A stretch of DNA of 64,000 nt, from the NCBI RefSeq assembly GCF_001905595.1, contig NZ_LIXI01000001.1, forward strand, positions 372,001 through 436,000, written 5' to 3'. This document shows, piece after piece, positions 34,909 through 42,790 of the stretch. Both the position numbers and the translations under genes were made by a program. Within the stretch, counting starts at the first letter, position 1, and every line of letters starts with the position of its first letter. The notes beneath the pieces are model-generated. The model saw only the letters and a program-made list of their open reading frames with translations. It searched no databases and was not told the DNA's origin. This stretch comes from Streptomyces sp. CB00316 (lineage in GTDB: Bacteria > Actinomycetota > Actinomycetes > Streptomycetales > Streptomycetaceae).

Positions 34909-36170
34909 GCCCACGCGAGGTGCTCCCGGTTGTGCGCGATCAGCCGGTCGGTGAGCTGCTCGGCGTAGTCGTACTGGCCGATCAGCGGATGGGCGAGCAG
35001 CGCCTTGAAGACCCGGTCCCGGCCCCCGCGCAGCGCGGCTTCCAGGGCGAGGTCCTCGTAGGCCGTCACGTTGGCGATGAGACCGGCGTACAGCGGGTCC
35101 AGCGCGGGCACGGCCAGCGGGGTCGCCCCGTCGTGGCCGACCCGGGCCTGCACCTCGATGACCGCGTCGTCCGGGAGGAACGGCAGCGTCCCGTTGTTGT
35201 ACGTGTTGACCACCTGGACCGGCGAACCGCCGCCGCCCAGCAGGGAGGCCGCGAGGTCCACGGCCGCCTCCGAGTAGAACGCGCCGCCCCGCTTGGCGAG
35301 CAGCTCGGGCTTCGTGTCCAGCGTGGGGTCGCCGTACATGGCCAGCAGCTCCTTCTCCATCGCCGCGACCTCGGCGGCCCGGGACGGCTTGGTGCCGAGC
35401 TCCCGTACGACCTCGTCGTGGGCGTAGAAGTAGCGCAGGTAGTACGAGGGGACGACGCCGAGCCGGTCGACGAGCTTCCGGTCCATGTGGAGGTCGTCGG
35501 CGATGGCGTCACCGTGCTCGGCGAGCAGCTTCGGCAGCACGTTCCCGCCGTCCGGGCCGCCCAGACGCACGCCCAGCTCCCAGGTGAGGTGGTTGAGCCC
35601 CACGTGGTCCAGGTGGACCTCGGAGGGGTTCACGTCCAGCAGCCGGGCGAACTTGCGCTGGAAGCCGATCGCCACGTTGCACAGGCCGACCGCCTTGTGC
35701 CCGGCCTGGAGCAGGGCCCGGGTGACGATGCCGACCGGGTTGGTGAAGTCGATGATCCAGGCGTCCGGGTTGGTGCGGCGTACCCGCTCGGCGATGTCCA
35801 GGACGACCGGCACGGTCCGCAGTGCCTTGGCGAGGCCCCCGGCGCCGGTGGTCTCCTGGCCGATGCAGCCGCACTCCAGCGGCCATGTCTCGTCCTTGTC
35901 CCGCGCGGCCTGTCCGCCGACGCGCAGCTGAAGAAGGACCGCGTCGGCGCCGGCGACGCCCGCGTCCAGGTCGGTGGTGGTGGTGATCTTCCCGGCGTGG
36001 TCCTGCCTGGTGAAGATCCGCCGCGCCAGGCCGCCGACCAGTTCCAGCCGGTCGGCCGCCGGGTCGACGAGCACCAGCTCCTCGACCGGCAGCGTGTCCC
36101 GCAACCGGGCGAAGCCGTCGATCAGTTCAGGGGTGTAGGTGGACCCGCCACCAATTACTGCGAGCTTCAT
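34905..36170 (-). CDS. csnH: GH4 6-phospho-beta-glycosidase of the csn operon
   Basis: A 421-residue NAD- and metal-dependent glycosidase. The Rossmann start is MKLAVIGGGSTYTPELIDGF, NTDP-type contacts lie in IIDFTNPVGIVTRALL, and the metal-binding Cys and His are in GLCNVAIG and GLNHLTWE. GH4 enzymes cleave by an oxidation-elimination route rather than with paired acids. The context (chitosan-oligosaccharide importer and sugar kinase) suggests 6-phospho-glucosaminide or free glucosamine dimers as substrate. It starts 2 bases after the csnG stop codon. Confidence 0.88.
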   Translation of the reverse strand: MKLAVIGGGSTYTPELIDGFARLRDTLPVEELVLVDPAADRLELVGGLARRIFTRQDHAGKITTTTDLDAGVAGADAVLLQLRVGGQAARDKDETWPLECGCIGQETTGAGGLAKALRTVPVVLDIAERVRRTNPDAWIIDFTNPVGIVTRALLQAGHKAVGLCNVAIGFQRKFARLLDVNPSEVHLDHVGLNHLTWELGVRLGGPDGGNVLPKLLAEHGDAIADDLHMDRKLVDRLGVVPSYYLRYFYAHDEVVRELGTKPSRAAEVAAMEKELLAMYGDPTLDTKPELLAKRGGAFYSEAAVDLAASLLGGGGSPVQVVNTYNNGTLPFLPDDAVIEVQARVGHDGATPLAVPALDPLYAGLIANVTAYEDLALEAALRGGRDRVFKALLAHPLIGQYDYAEQLTDRLIAHNREHLAWA

Positions 36171-36172
36171 TG

Positions 36173-37075
36173 TCAGCCCTTCACTCCGGTGAGTGTGACG
36201 CCCTCGACGAATGCCTTCTGAGCGAAGAAGAAGACGGCGATCACGGGGGCCATGACCAGAACGGTCGCGGCCATGGTCAGGTTCCAGTCGGTGTGGTGTG
36301 CGCCCTTGAAGGACTCCAGGCCGTAACTGAGCGTCCAGGCGGCCGGGTTCTCGGAGGCGTAGATCTGTGGTCCGAAGTAGTCGTTCCAGGCGGCGAAGAA
36401 CTGGAAGAGGGCGATGGCCGCGATGCCGGGCCTGGCCATCGGCAGGACGACCCTGATCAGCGTACGGAACTCGCCGCACCCGTCCACCTTGGCCGCGTCC
36501 AGGTACTCGTTCGGGATGGTCAGAAGAAACTGCCGCAGGAGGAAGATGGAGAACGCGTCACCGAAGGCCATCGGGATGATCAGTGGCCACAGGGTGCCGG
36601 AGAGGTCCATCTGCTTCGCCCAGAACAGGTACATGGGGATGATGACGACCTGCGGCGGCAGCATCATCATCGAGATGACGAGCATCAGGGACAGCTTGCG
36701 GCCCCGGAAGCGGAACTTCGCCAGCGCGTACGCCACGGGGATCGACGACACGACGGTGAGTACGGTGCCGAGTCCCGCGTACAAGAGGGTGTTGCGCCAC
36801 CAGACGAGGAAGCCGGGCGTCTCGAAGACCTTCTTGTAGTTGCCCCACTCCCAGGTGTTGGGGGTGAGGTCGCGGGTCAGCGCCTGCTGGTCGTTCATCA
36901 GCGAGGTGAGCACCACGAAGACGAACGGCAGCACGAAGAAGAGCGCGGCGGCGATCCCGAGGGAGTGCACGGCTATCCAGTGCAGCAGCGCCTTGCGGCG
37001 GGCGGTGCGCGCGGCGGGCGTGTGCGGGGCCTTCGCCGGAGAGGCGGGGGCGGGCTTGTCGAGGAGCTGGGTCAT
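36173..37075 (-). CDS. csnG: Sugar ABC importer permease, MalG type
   Basis: A 300-residue permease with six membrane helices, starting with a 35-residue cytoplasmic tail and IAVHSLGIAAALFFVLPFVFV. The ATPase-contact (EAA) loop is EYLDAAKVDGCGEFRTLIRVVLPMARPGI. It forms the inner-membrane channel with the CsnF permease. No ATPase gene is in the operon, so the importer must borrow a shared ATPase such as MsiK, as most Streptomyces sugar importers do. It is separated from csnF by 3 bases. Confidence 0.9.
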   Translation of the reverse strand: MTQLLDKPAPASPAKAPHTPAARTARRKALLHWIAVHSLGIAAALFFVLPFVFVVLTSLMNDQQALTRDLTPNTWEWGNYKKVFETPGFLVWWRNTLLYAGLGTVLTVVSSIPVAYALAKFRFRGRKLSLMLVISMMMLPPQVVIIPMYLFWAKQMDLSGTLWPLIIPMAFGDAFSIFLLRQFLLTIPNEYLDAAKVDGCGEFRTLIRVVLPMARPGIAAIALFQFFAAWNDYFGPQIYASENPAAWTLSYGLESFKGAHHTDWNLTMAATVLVMAPVIAVFFFAQKAFVEGVTLTGVKG

Positions 37076-37078
37076 GGC

Positions 37079-38020
37079 TCAGTCACCGGCCTGTATCAGG
37101 TTGTTGCGGCCCCGCATGAGCAGTGCGGTGAAGGCCATGGCCAGGGCGAACAGGATGAGGGCGACGACACAGGCGGCGCCGTAGTCGAAGCGCTGGAAGC
37201 CGAGGTTGTAGACGAGCTGGGGCAGTGTGAGTGTCGACTTGTCGGGATAGCCGGGTTCGAAGGACTGTCCCGAGCCGCCGATGATGCCGGAGGCGACCTT
37301 CCCGGCGACCAGGGGCTGGGTGTAGTACTGCATCGCCTGGATGACGCCCGTCACCACGGCGAACAGCACGATCGGCGCGATGTTCGGCAGGGTCACGAAG
37401 CGGAACCTCTGCCAGGCGGAGGCGCCGTCCAGCTCGGCCGCCTCGTACTGCTCGGTCGGCACGTCCAGCAGCGAGGCCATGAAGATGACCATCAGGTCCC
37501 CGATGCCCCAGACCGCGAGCATGGTGAGGGCCGGCTTGGACCAGGTGGCGTCGTTGAACCAGCCGGGCGTCGGCAGCCCCAGTTCCCCGAGGATCGCGTT
37601 GACCGGCCCGGTGCCGGGGTTGAGCAGGAAGACGAAGGCGAGCGTCGCGGCGACGGGCGGGGCCAGGTACGGCAGGTAGAACAGCGTCCGGAAGACGCCC
37701 GTCCCCGTCTTGATCCTGGTGATCAGCAGCCCGATCCCGAGCCCGAAGGCGACCCGGCAGGTGACCATGACGACCACCAGCCAGAGTGTGTTCCACAGGG
37801 ACGGCCAGAACATCGGGTAGTCCTGGAAGACGTACGTCCAGTTCGTCAGCCCGTTGAAGACCGGCGCCCCGAACCCGTCGTACTCCGTGAAGGAGAAGTA
37901 GACCGTCGAGACCATCGGGTACGCGAAGAAGACCGAGAACCCGATCAGCCACGGCGACATGAAGGCCGCGTTCCGCAGTGCCGACCTGCGGCGCTTGGAG
38001 CGGAGTGTGTGCGTCGTCAT
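37079..38020 (-). CDS. csnF: Sugar ABC importer permease, MalF type
   Basis: A 313-residue permease. AAFMSPWLIGFSVFFAYPM is the first helix, and the EAA loop reads EQYEAAELDGASAWQRFRFVTLPNIAPIV. Six helices are predicted. It pairs with CsnG in the channel for amino-sugar oligomers. It starts 6 bases after the csnE stop and is followed within 3 bases by csnG. Confidence 0.9.
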   Translation of the reverse strand: MTTHTLRSKRRRSALRNAAFMSPWLIGFSVFFAYPMVSTVYFSFTEYDGFGAPVFNGLTNWTYVFQDYPMFWPSLWNTLWLVVVMVTCRVAFGLGIGLLITRIKTGTGVFRTLFYLPYLAPPVAATLAFVFLLNPGTGPVNAILGELGLPTPGWFNDATWSKPALTMLAVWGIGDLMVIFMASLLDVPTEQYEAAELDGASAWQRFRFVTLPNIAPIVLFAVVTGVIQAMQYYTQPLVAGKVASGIIGGSGQSFEPGYPDKSTLTLPQLVYNLGFQRFDYGAACVVALILFALAMAFTALLMRGRNNLIQAGD

Positions 38021-38026
38021 CGTCGG

Positions 38027-39358
38027 CTACTTGGCCTTGGCGATGTCGGTGTCGATCTGCTTGGCGGTCTTCTCCAGGCCGGCCTGGAGGTCCTTCACCG
38101 CGCCCTTCTCGTACCGGTAGCCGAAGTCCTGGATCGTCTGCTGGTACGTGGAGCCGTTGACGGCACCGTCGGGGGTGCTGGACTTCGGGTGCTGGGCGAT
38201 GTCCAGGAAGGTGTTGAAGCGCGGGTCGAACTTCAGACCGGGTGACTTCAGCGCCTCGAAGGTGGAGGGCACGTTACGGATGCCGTTGGCGAAGTTGACG
38301 ACCGCCTCGGTGTCGCTGGTCATGTACTTCACCAGCTCCCAGGCGGCGTTCTGCTTCCTGCTGGCCGGAGCGATGCCCACGATGGTGCCGGAGAGGAAGC
38401 CCTTGCCGTAGCTGTCCGCCTCGTCGTCGGCGACGGGCATCGGCGCGACCCCGATCTCGAAGCCGGTCCCGGCGTCCTCGGCCATCCCGAGCCGCCACTC
38501 GCCGTCCAGCTGCATGGCCACCTGGCCGGTGTGGAAGGGGTGCTTGGCGCCCCACTCGTCGCCGAAGGTGCCGCGGTACTTCTCCAGCTTCGCGTAGCCG
38601 CCGAGGTCCTCCACGAGCTTCTTCTGATACGTGAACATCTCCGCGAACGCCGGGTCCTTGGCGATGTTGGACCTGCCGTCCTCGTCGAAGTACGTGTGGT
38701 CCCACGAGGCCATGTAGTGGTCCGCGACGGTCTCGTAACCGTGGAAGTTCGGCATGAAGCCGAGCTGCTGGTAGCTGTCGCCCTTCTCCACCGTCAGCTT
38801 CCTGGCGACGCTCGCCAGTTCGGACATCGTCTTCGGCGGAGCGGTGATCCCGGCCTCCTTGAAGGCGTTTTTGTTGTAGTAGAGGCCGTAGGCGTCCGTG
38901 AGCAGCGGCAGGGCGCAGCGGTCGCCCTCGAACTGGGTGTAGTCGAGGAGGACCTTGGGGAACGTCTTCTCCAGGTCGAGCTTCGACTTCTCGATGAACG
39001 GCTTGAGGTCGGCGAAGGCGCCCGACGAGCAGAACTTGCCGACATTGGCGGTGGTGAAGGAGGAGACCACATCGGGCCCGTTCGAACCGCCCGCGCGCAG
39101 CGCCTGGTTGAGCTTGTCGTCGTTGATGTTGCCGGAGACCTTCACCGTGATGTTCGGGTGGGCCTTCTCGAACCGGTCGATGTTGTCCTGGACGGCCTTG
39201 ACCTCGGCGGGCGAGCTCCAGCCGTGCCAGAAGTTGATCGTGGTCTGCGCCTTCGGGTCGTCGGTGGCCCCGGCCTCGGACTGACCGGTACACGCGGTGG
39301 CGAGCACCGATATCGCGGCGACGGCGACAGCGGTGGTGGTAAGACGGCTTGTGCGCAT
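38027..39358 (-). CDS. csnE: Sugar-binding lipoprotein of the csn importer
   Basis: A 443-residue family-1 solute-binding protein. The signal peptide ends in lipobox ATAC with lipidated Cys23. TTINFWHGWSSPAEVKAVQ is the first strand of the sugar-binding fold, and VAMQLDGEWRLGMAED and SGTIVGIAPASRKQNAAWEL occur later as in maltose- and chitooligosaccharide-binding proteins. It captures chitosan oligomers outside the cell and delivers them to CsnFG. The assignment rests on the csnR-E-F-G-H-K gene order. Confidence 0.88.
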   Translation of the reverse strand: MRTSRLTTTAVAVAAISVLATACTGQSEAGATDDPKAQTTINFWHGWSSPAEVKAVQDNIDRFEKAHPNITVKVSGNINDDKLNQALRAGGSNGPDVVSSFTTANVGKFCSSGAFADLKPFIEKSKLDLEKTFPKVLLDYTQFEGDRCALPLLTDAYGLYYNKNAFKEAGITAPPKTMSELASVARKLTVEKGDSYQQLGFMPNFHGYETVADHYMASWDHTYFDEDGRSNIAKDPAFAEMFTYQKKLVEDLGGYAKLEKYRGTFGDEWGAKHPFHTGQVAMQLDGEWRLGMAEDAGTGFEIGVAPMPVADDEADSYGKGFLSGTIVGIAPASRKQNAAWELVKYMTSDTEAVVNFANGIRNVPSTFEALKSPGLKFDPRFNTFLDIAQHPKSSTPDGAVNGSTYQQTIQDFGYRYEKGAVKDLQAGLEKTAKQIDTDIAKAK

Positions 39359-39369
39359 GACGAAGCTCC

Positions 39370-39412
39370 CAGGGACGGGGAAGAGAAGCAGACGGCAGGG
39401 ACGGGGAAGAGA
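39370..39412. repeat. 17-bp direct repeat between csnR and csnE
   Basis: CAGGGACGGGGAAGAGA occurs at 39370-39386 and again at 39396-39412 (26-base period). It is in the 85-base gap between the csnR stop and the csnE start and may affect mRNA processing or be a simple duplication. Confidence 0.6.
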
Positions 39413-39443
39413 CGGGTTCGGCGAGGAGCGGGAATGGACGGGC

Positions 39444-40649
39444 TCAGCGCGAGGTGTCGAACACTTCGTCGCGGGTGTCGGCGAGCGCCCTCTCCAGGGC
39501 GCCGCGCAGTACGGGGGTGCGGTCGATCTCGCCGACGACCAGGCGGGGCCGGGAGGCGGCGAGTTCGGCCAGCTCGGACTGGATCAGGGAGCGCAGGACC
39601 TCGCCGCCCGCGGCGACCGCGCCGCCGGCGAGCACGATGAGCCCCGGGTCCAGGACGGCGGTGACGGAGGCGAGGCCGGTGGCGAGCCGGTGCGCGTACT
39701 GGTCCAGCAGCTCGGTCAGCGCCTCGTCCTGCTCGTACGCGGCGGCCGCCCGCTCCAGCAGGGTGGCGGCGGCCTTGGCGTACGGCTGCTGCGGGGGGTC
39801 GATGCCGAGCGCCTTGGCGATCCGGGGCACCGCCTGGGCGCCCGCCAGCTCCTGGAAGCCGCCGCTGTTGGCCTTGACGACCTGGCGCACGAGGGGGGTT
39901 CCGGGCACCGGCAGGAAGCCGACCTCGCCCGCGCCGCCGGTGAAGCCGCGGTGCAGGCGCCCGTTGATGACGAGGGCGGCGCCGAGCCCCTCCTCGTTCC
40001 AGAGCAGCACGAAGTCCTCGTGGCCGCGGGCCGCACCGAGGCGCTGCTCGGCCACGGCGACCAGGTTGACGTCGTTCTCGTACTCCACCGGCATCGGCAG
40101 AAAGGCCGCCAGCTCGTCCAGGAGGGTGGGGGAGTGCCAGCCGGGCAGGTGCGAGGCGTACCGCAACCGCCCGGTGCCCGGGTCGAAGGCGCCCGGAGTG
40201 CCGATGACGACCCGGTGGATGTCGGCGCGGGCGAGTCCGGCCTCCTTCACCGCCCCGTCCAGCGCGTCGGCGACCTGGCGCACCACACTGTCGGCGCGCC
40301 GCCCCGGTGTCGCGAGCTCGAACTCCCCGACGCTCGCCCCGGTCACGTCCGCGACGGCGGCGATGATGCGCCGCTCGTTCACGTCGAGCCCGGCGACATG
40401 GGCGGCGCGCGCGTTGACGGTGTAGAGCTGCGCGTTGGGTCCCGGCCGCCCCTCACTGGTCCCGGTGGCGACGACCAGCCCGGCGGCCTCCAGCCGGGCC
40501 AGGAGCTGGGACGCGGTGGGCTTGGACAGGCCGGTCAGCTTGCCGATCCGGGTCCGGGAGAGGGGGCCGTGCTCCAGCAGCAGGTCGAGGGCGGCCCGGT
40601 CGTTCATGGCCCGCAGCACCCGGGGGGTGCCCGGTGTGGTTCCCGTCAT
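39444..40649 (-). CDS. csnR: ROK-family repressor of the csn operon
   Basis: A 401-residue ROK regulator. The winged helix-turn-helix is at ~10-75 (LLLEHGPLSRTRIGKL, TGLSKPTASQLLARLE). The sugar-kinase-like domain follows with VAGLDVNERRIIAAVADV, VIGTPGAF, VLLWNEEGLGAALVINGRL and VLAGGAVAAGGEVL. The zinc-binding Cys cluster of ROK kinases (CxCGxxGC) is absent. CsnR of S. coelicolor represses chitosanase and csn genes and is released by glucosamine oligomers. It is the first gene of this operon, and a perfect palindrome lies 30 bases upstream of its ATG. Confidence 0.9.
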   Translation of the reverse strand: MTGTTPGTPRVLRAMNDRAALDLLLEHGPLSRTRIGKLTGLSKPTASQLLARLEAAGLVVATGTSEGRPGPNAQLYTVNARAAHVAGLDVNERRIIAAVADVTGASVGEFELATPGRRADSVVRQVADALDGAVKEAGLARADIHRVVIGTPGAFDPGTGRLRYASHLPGWHSPTLLDELAAFLPMPVEYENDVNLVAVAEQRLGAARGHEDFVLLWNEEGLGAALVINGRLHRGFTGGAGEVGFLPVPGTPLVRQVVKANSGGFQELAGAQAVPRIAKALGIDPPQQPYAKAAATLLERAAAAYEQDEALTELLDQYAHRLATGLASVTAVLDPGLIVLAGGAVAAGGEVLRSLIQSELAELAASRPRLVVGEIDRTPVLRGALERALADTRDEVFDTSR

Positions 40650-40678
40650 CGTGGATGCCCCACCCTCGTCGACTCTGT

Positions 40679-40693
40679 TAGGAAACTTTCCTA
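40679..40693. promoter_or_regulatory. ROK (CsnR) operator palindrome
   Basis: TAGGAAACTTTCCTA is a perfect 7+1+7 dyad located 30 bases upstream of csnR. It matches the TTAGGAAAxTTTCCTAA type described for actinobacterial ROK repressors, including chitosanase control by CsnR. It is the only copy I noticed, so one site probably governs the whole csnR-to-csnK unit. Confidence 0.8.
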
Positions 40694-40778
40694 TTCTGGG
40701 AGGACCGTAAGACGCGGGTCACCGGGGCGTCAATGGGCAGCACCGGTCCGTCAATGAAAGCGTTACCCCGCACGTGGA

Positions 40779-40822
40779 AGCCCCCGGCCGCCTTCCCTGG
40801 AGTGCAGGCGCGGCCGGGGGCT
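40779..40822 (-). terminator. Terminator hairpin of mscS
   Basis: AGCCCCCGGCCG (40779-40790) and CGGCCGGGGGCT (40811-40822) form a perfect 12-base stem with a 20-base loop. It lies 16 bases after the mscS stop on the minus strand. Confidence 0.75.
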
Positions 40823-40837
40823 CGCGTAGGCGAGGGC

Positions 40838-41908
40838 CTACTTGTTCAGGTTCGTCGTCGGCGGCGGTATCGGCGTCGCCGCCAGCGACTGCGGGGAGGT
40901 CGCCGACGCGTACGCCGAGGGGGCCGCCATCGCCGCCGTCGGGTCCGCCGTGGACTCGCCCTCCGCCTGGAGCGGTACCGCGCCGACCATGCGGATACCC
41001 GCGTCGTCCAGCGCCTGCTTGATGCGCCAGCGCAGTTCGCGCTCCACGCCCACCGACTTGCCCGGCATCGTCTTCGCGGTGACCCGGACCGTCATGGAGT
41101 CCAGCAGGACCGCGTCCAGGCCGAGCACCTCCACCGGGCCCCACAGCCGCTCCGACCAGGGCTCTTCCTTCGTCATGGTCTCGGCGGCCGCGGTGATCGC
41201 CTCACGGACGTGCTCCAGCTTCTCCGTCGGGCGCACCGTGACGTCGACCCCGGCGGTGGACCAGCCCTGGCTGAGGTTGCCGATCCGCTTCACCTCGCCG
41301 TTGCGGACGTACCAGATCTCGCCGTTGTCGCCGCGCAGCTTGGTGACCCGCAGGCCCACCTCGATGACCTCACCGGAGGCCACACCCGCGTCGACCGTGT
41401 CCCCGACCCCGTACTGGTCCTCCAGGATCATGAAGACGCCGGAGAGGAAGTCCGTGACCAGGTTGCGGGCGCCGAAGCCGAGCGCCACACCGGCGACACC
41501 GGCGGAGGCGAGGAGGGGTGCCAGGTTGATCTTGAAGGCACCCAGGACCATCAGGGCGGCCGTACCCATGATCATGAAGGAGGCCACCGACCGCAGTACC
41601 GAGCCGATCGCCTCGGAGCGCTGGCGTCTGCGCTCCGCGTTCACCAGCAGGCCGCCCAGCGCCGTGCCCTCCACCGCCTGAGCGCTGCGGTTCATCCGGT
41701 CGATCAGGTTGGTCAGGGCGCGCCGGATCAGGTAGCGCAGCGTGACCGCGACGGCCACGATCAGCAGGATCCGCAGACCGGTGCTCAGCCAGGTGGACCA
41801 GTTCTCCTCGACCCACCCCGCGGCGTTCCCGGCCTGCTCGGCGGCCTCCTCCAGCGAGCCGCCCGGCCCGGGTGACGGGGTTGCGGCCAAGAGGACGGAC
41901 AGGTGCAC
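40838..41908 (-). CDS. mscS: Small-conductance mechanosensitive channel, MscS family
   Basis: A 356-residue membrane protein with three helices: STGLRILLIVAVAVTLRYLI, VASFMIMGTAALMVLGAF and the pore-lining LLASAGVAGVALGFGARNLVTDFLSG with the Gly/Ala pattern and conserved GxGARNLxxDFxxG signature. The beta domain (VGDTVDAG...VEVGLRVTKLRG) and C-terminal cage follow, then a low-complexity tail. It should open under membrane tension and relieve osmotic shock. GTG 41908 follows GGAGG. Confidence 0.92.
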   Translation of the reverse strand: MHLSVLLAATPSPGPGGSLEEAAEQAGNAAGWVEENWSTWLSTGLRILLIVAVAVTLRYLIRRALTNLIDRMNRSAQAVEGTALGGLLVNAERRRQRSEAIGSVLRSVASFMIMGTAALMVLGAFKINLAPLLASAGVAGVALGFGARNLVTDFLSGVFMILEDQYGVGDTVDAGVASGEVIEVGLRVTKLRGDNGEIWYVRNGEVKRIGNLSQGWSTAGVDVTVRPTEKLEHVREAITAAAETMTKEEPWSERLWGPVEVLGLDAVLLDSMTVRVTAKTMPGKSVGVERELRWRIKQALDDAGIRMVGAVPLQAEGESTADPTAAMAAPSAYASATSPQSLAATPIPPPTTNLNK

Positions 41909-42222
41909 GGCGGGGACCTCCAGAGGGGCGACGGTTGACCGATAAGACTAACGAAGCCGGGGGAGTGGATCGTTGCCGTCTTCGGAGGAGAGACAGGTCT
42001 CACCGGGGCCAGGTGTGCTGTGGCCGATCGCACAGTGCGGACGGCCGCCCTGATGAGACACCTCTCCGGGGCCGGGCGGGCGCCCGCCCGGCCGGAGGTG
42101 AGAAAAATCCTCCCGGCCCGTTACCCCTACGTGGTGGCGCTTTGACCAGGCATGAGGAGAGACTGAGATCGGATCGTCCCGGCGCGAGCCACGCGCCGCC
42201 GGCGTACAAGGAGGCATCCACC
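41909..42222. other. Intergenic region with 24-bp palindrome before the HNH gene
   Basis: No gene is supported in these 314 bases. A perfect 24-base palindrome without loop (42070-42093) is followed at once by a second hairpin, GGAGG (42094-42098) with CCTCC (42109-42113), whose loop is A-rich. TTGACC at 42142-42147 is a possible -35 element. The pair of hairpins could terminate a short upstream transcript or form a leader for the HNH gene. It does not fit a riboswitch class I know. Confidence 0.55.
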
Positions 42223-42759
42223 GTGCCGCACGTCCTGGTTCTCAACGCGTCGTACGAGCCGCTCGGCGTCGTACCGCTCCGCCGCGCGCTCGTCCTCGTC
42301 CTCGAAAACAAGGCGATCTGCCTCGAGGAGACCGGCGCCTTCCTGCACAGTGCCACCCGTGCCGTGCCCGCGCCCAGCGTGGTCCGGCTCAAGCGTTTCG
42401 TCCGGGTCCCCTACCGGGGGCCCGTACCCCTGACGCGCCGGGCGCTGTTCGCCCGGGACGGGGGGCGCTGCATGTACTGCGGGGCCGCCGCGACCAGCGT
42501 CGACCACGTCATCCCGCGCAGCCGCGGTGGACAGCACGCGTGGGACAACGTGGTGGCGGCCTGCCGCCGCTGCAACCACGTCAAGGCCGACCGCCACCTC
42601 CCCGAGCTCGGCTGGCGGCTGCGCCACCAGCCCGCTCCGCCGACCGGCCTGGCCTGGCGGATCATCGGGACCGGACACCGCGACCCGCGCTGGCTGCCGT
42701 ACTTGCAACCGTTCGGCGCGGACGACGCGATGGCCCGGATCGACGGCGTTTCCGCCTGA
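42223..42759 (+). CDS. HNH endonuclease
   Basis: A 178-residue protein. The N-terminal part (VLVLNASYEPLGVVPLRRALVLVL) is typical of the stand-alone HNH proteins conserved in actinobacteria. The nuclease core is ALFARDGGRCMYCG, SVDHVIPRSRGGQHAWDN and CRRCNHVKADR, with two CxxC zinc knuckles and the His-Asn-His triad. The substrate is unknown; the gene is conserved outside mobile DNA, so a housekeeping DNA role is likely. GTG 42223 follows AAGGAGG. Confidence 0.92.
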   Translation: MPHVLVLNASYEPLGVVPLRRALVLVLENKAICLEETGAFLHSATRAVPAPSVVRLKRFVRVPYRGPVPLTRRALFARDGGRCMYCGAAATSVDHVIPRSRGGQHAWDNVVAACRRCNHVKADRHLPELGWRLRHQPAPPTGLAWRIIGTGHRDPRWLPYLQPFGADDAMARIDGVSA

Positions 42760-42790
42760 GACCGGGCCTTCGTCGTCCCCGTCCGGAACG

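Noticed and set aside
42050..42125. CTGATGAG followed by stems and an AGAAAAAT loop, considered as a hammerhead ribozyme.
   Set aside because: The second core element (CGAAA) and a cleavage-site stem in the right order are missing.
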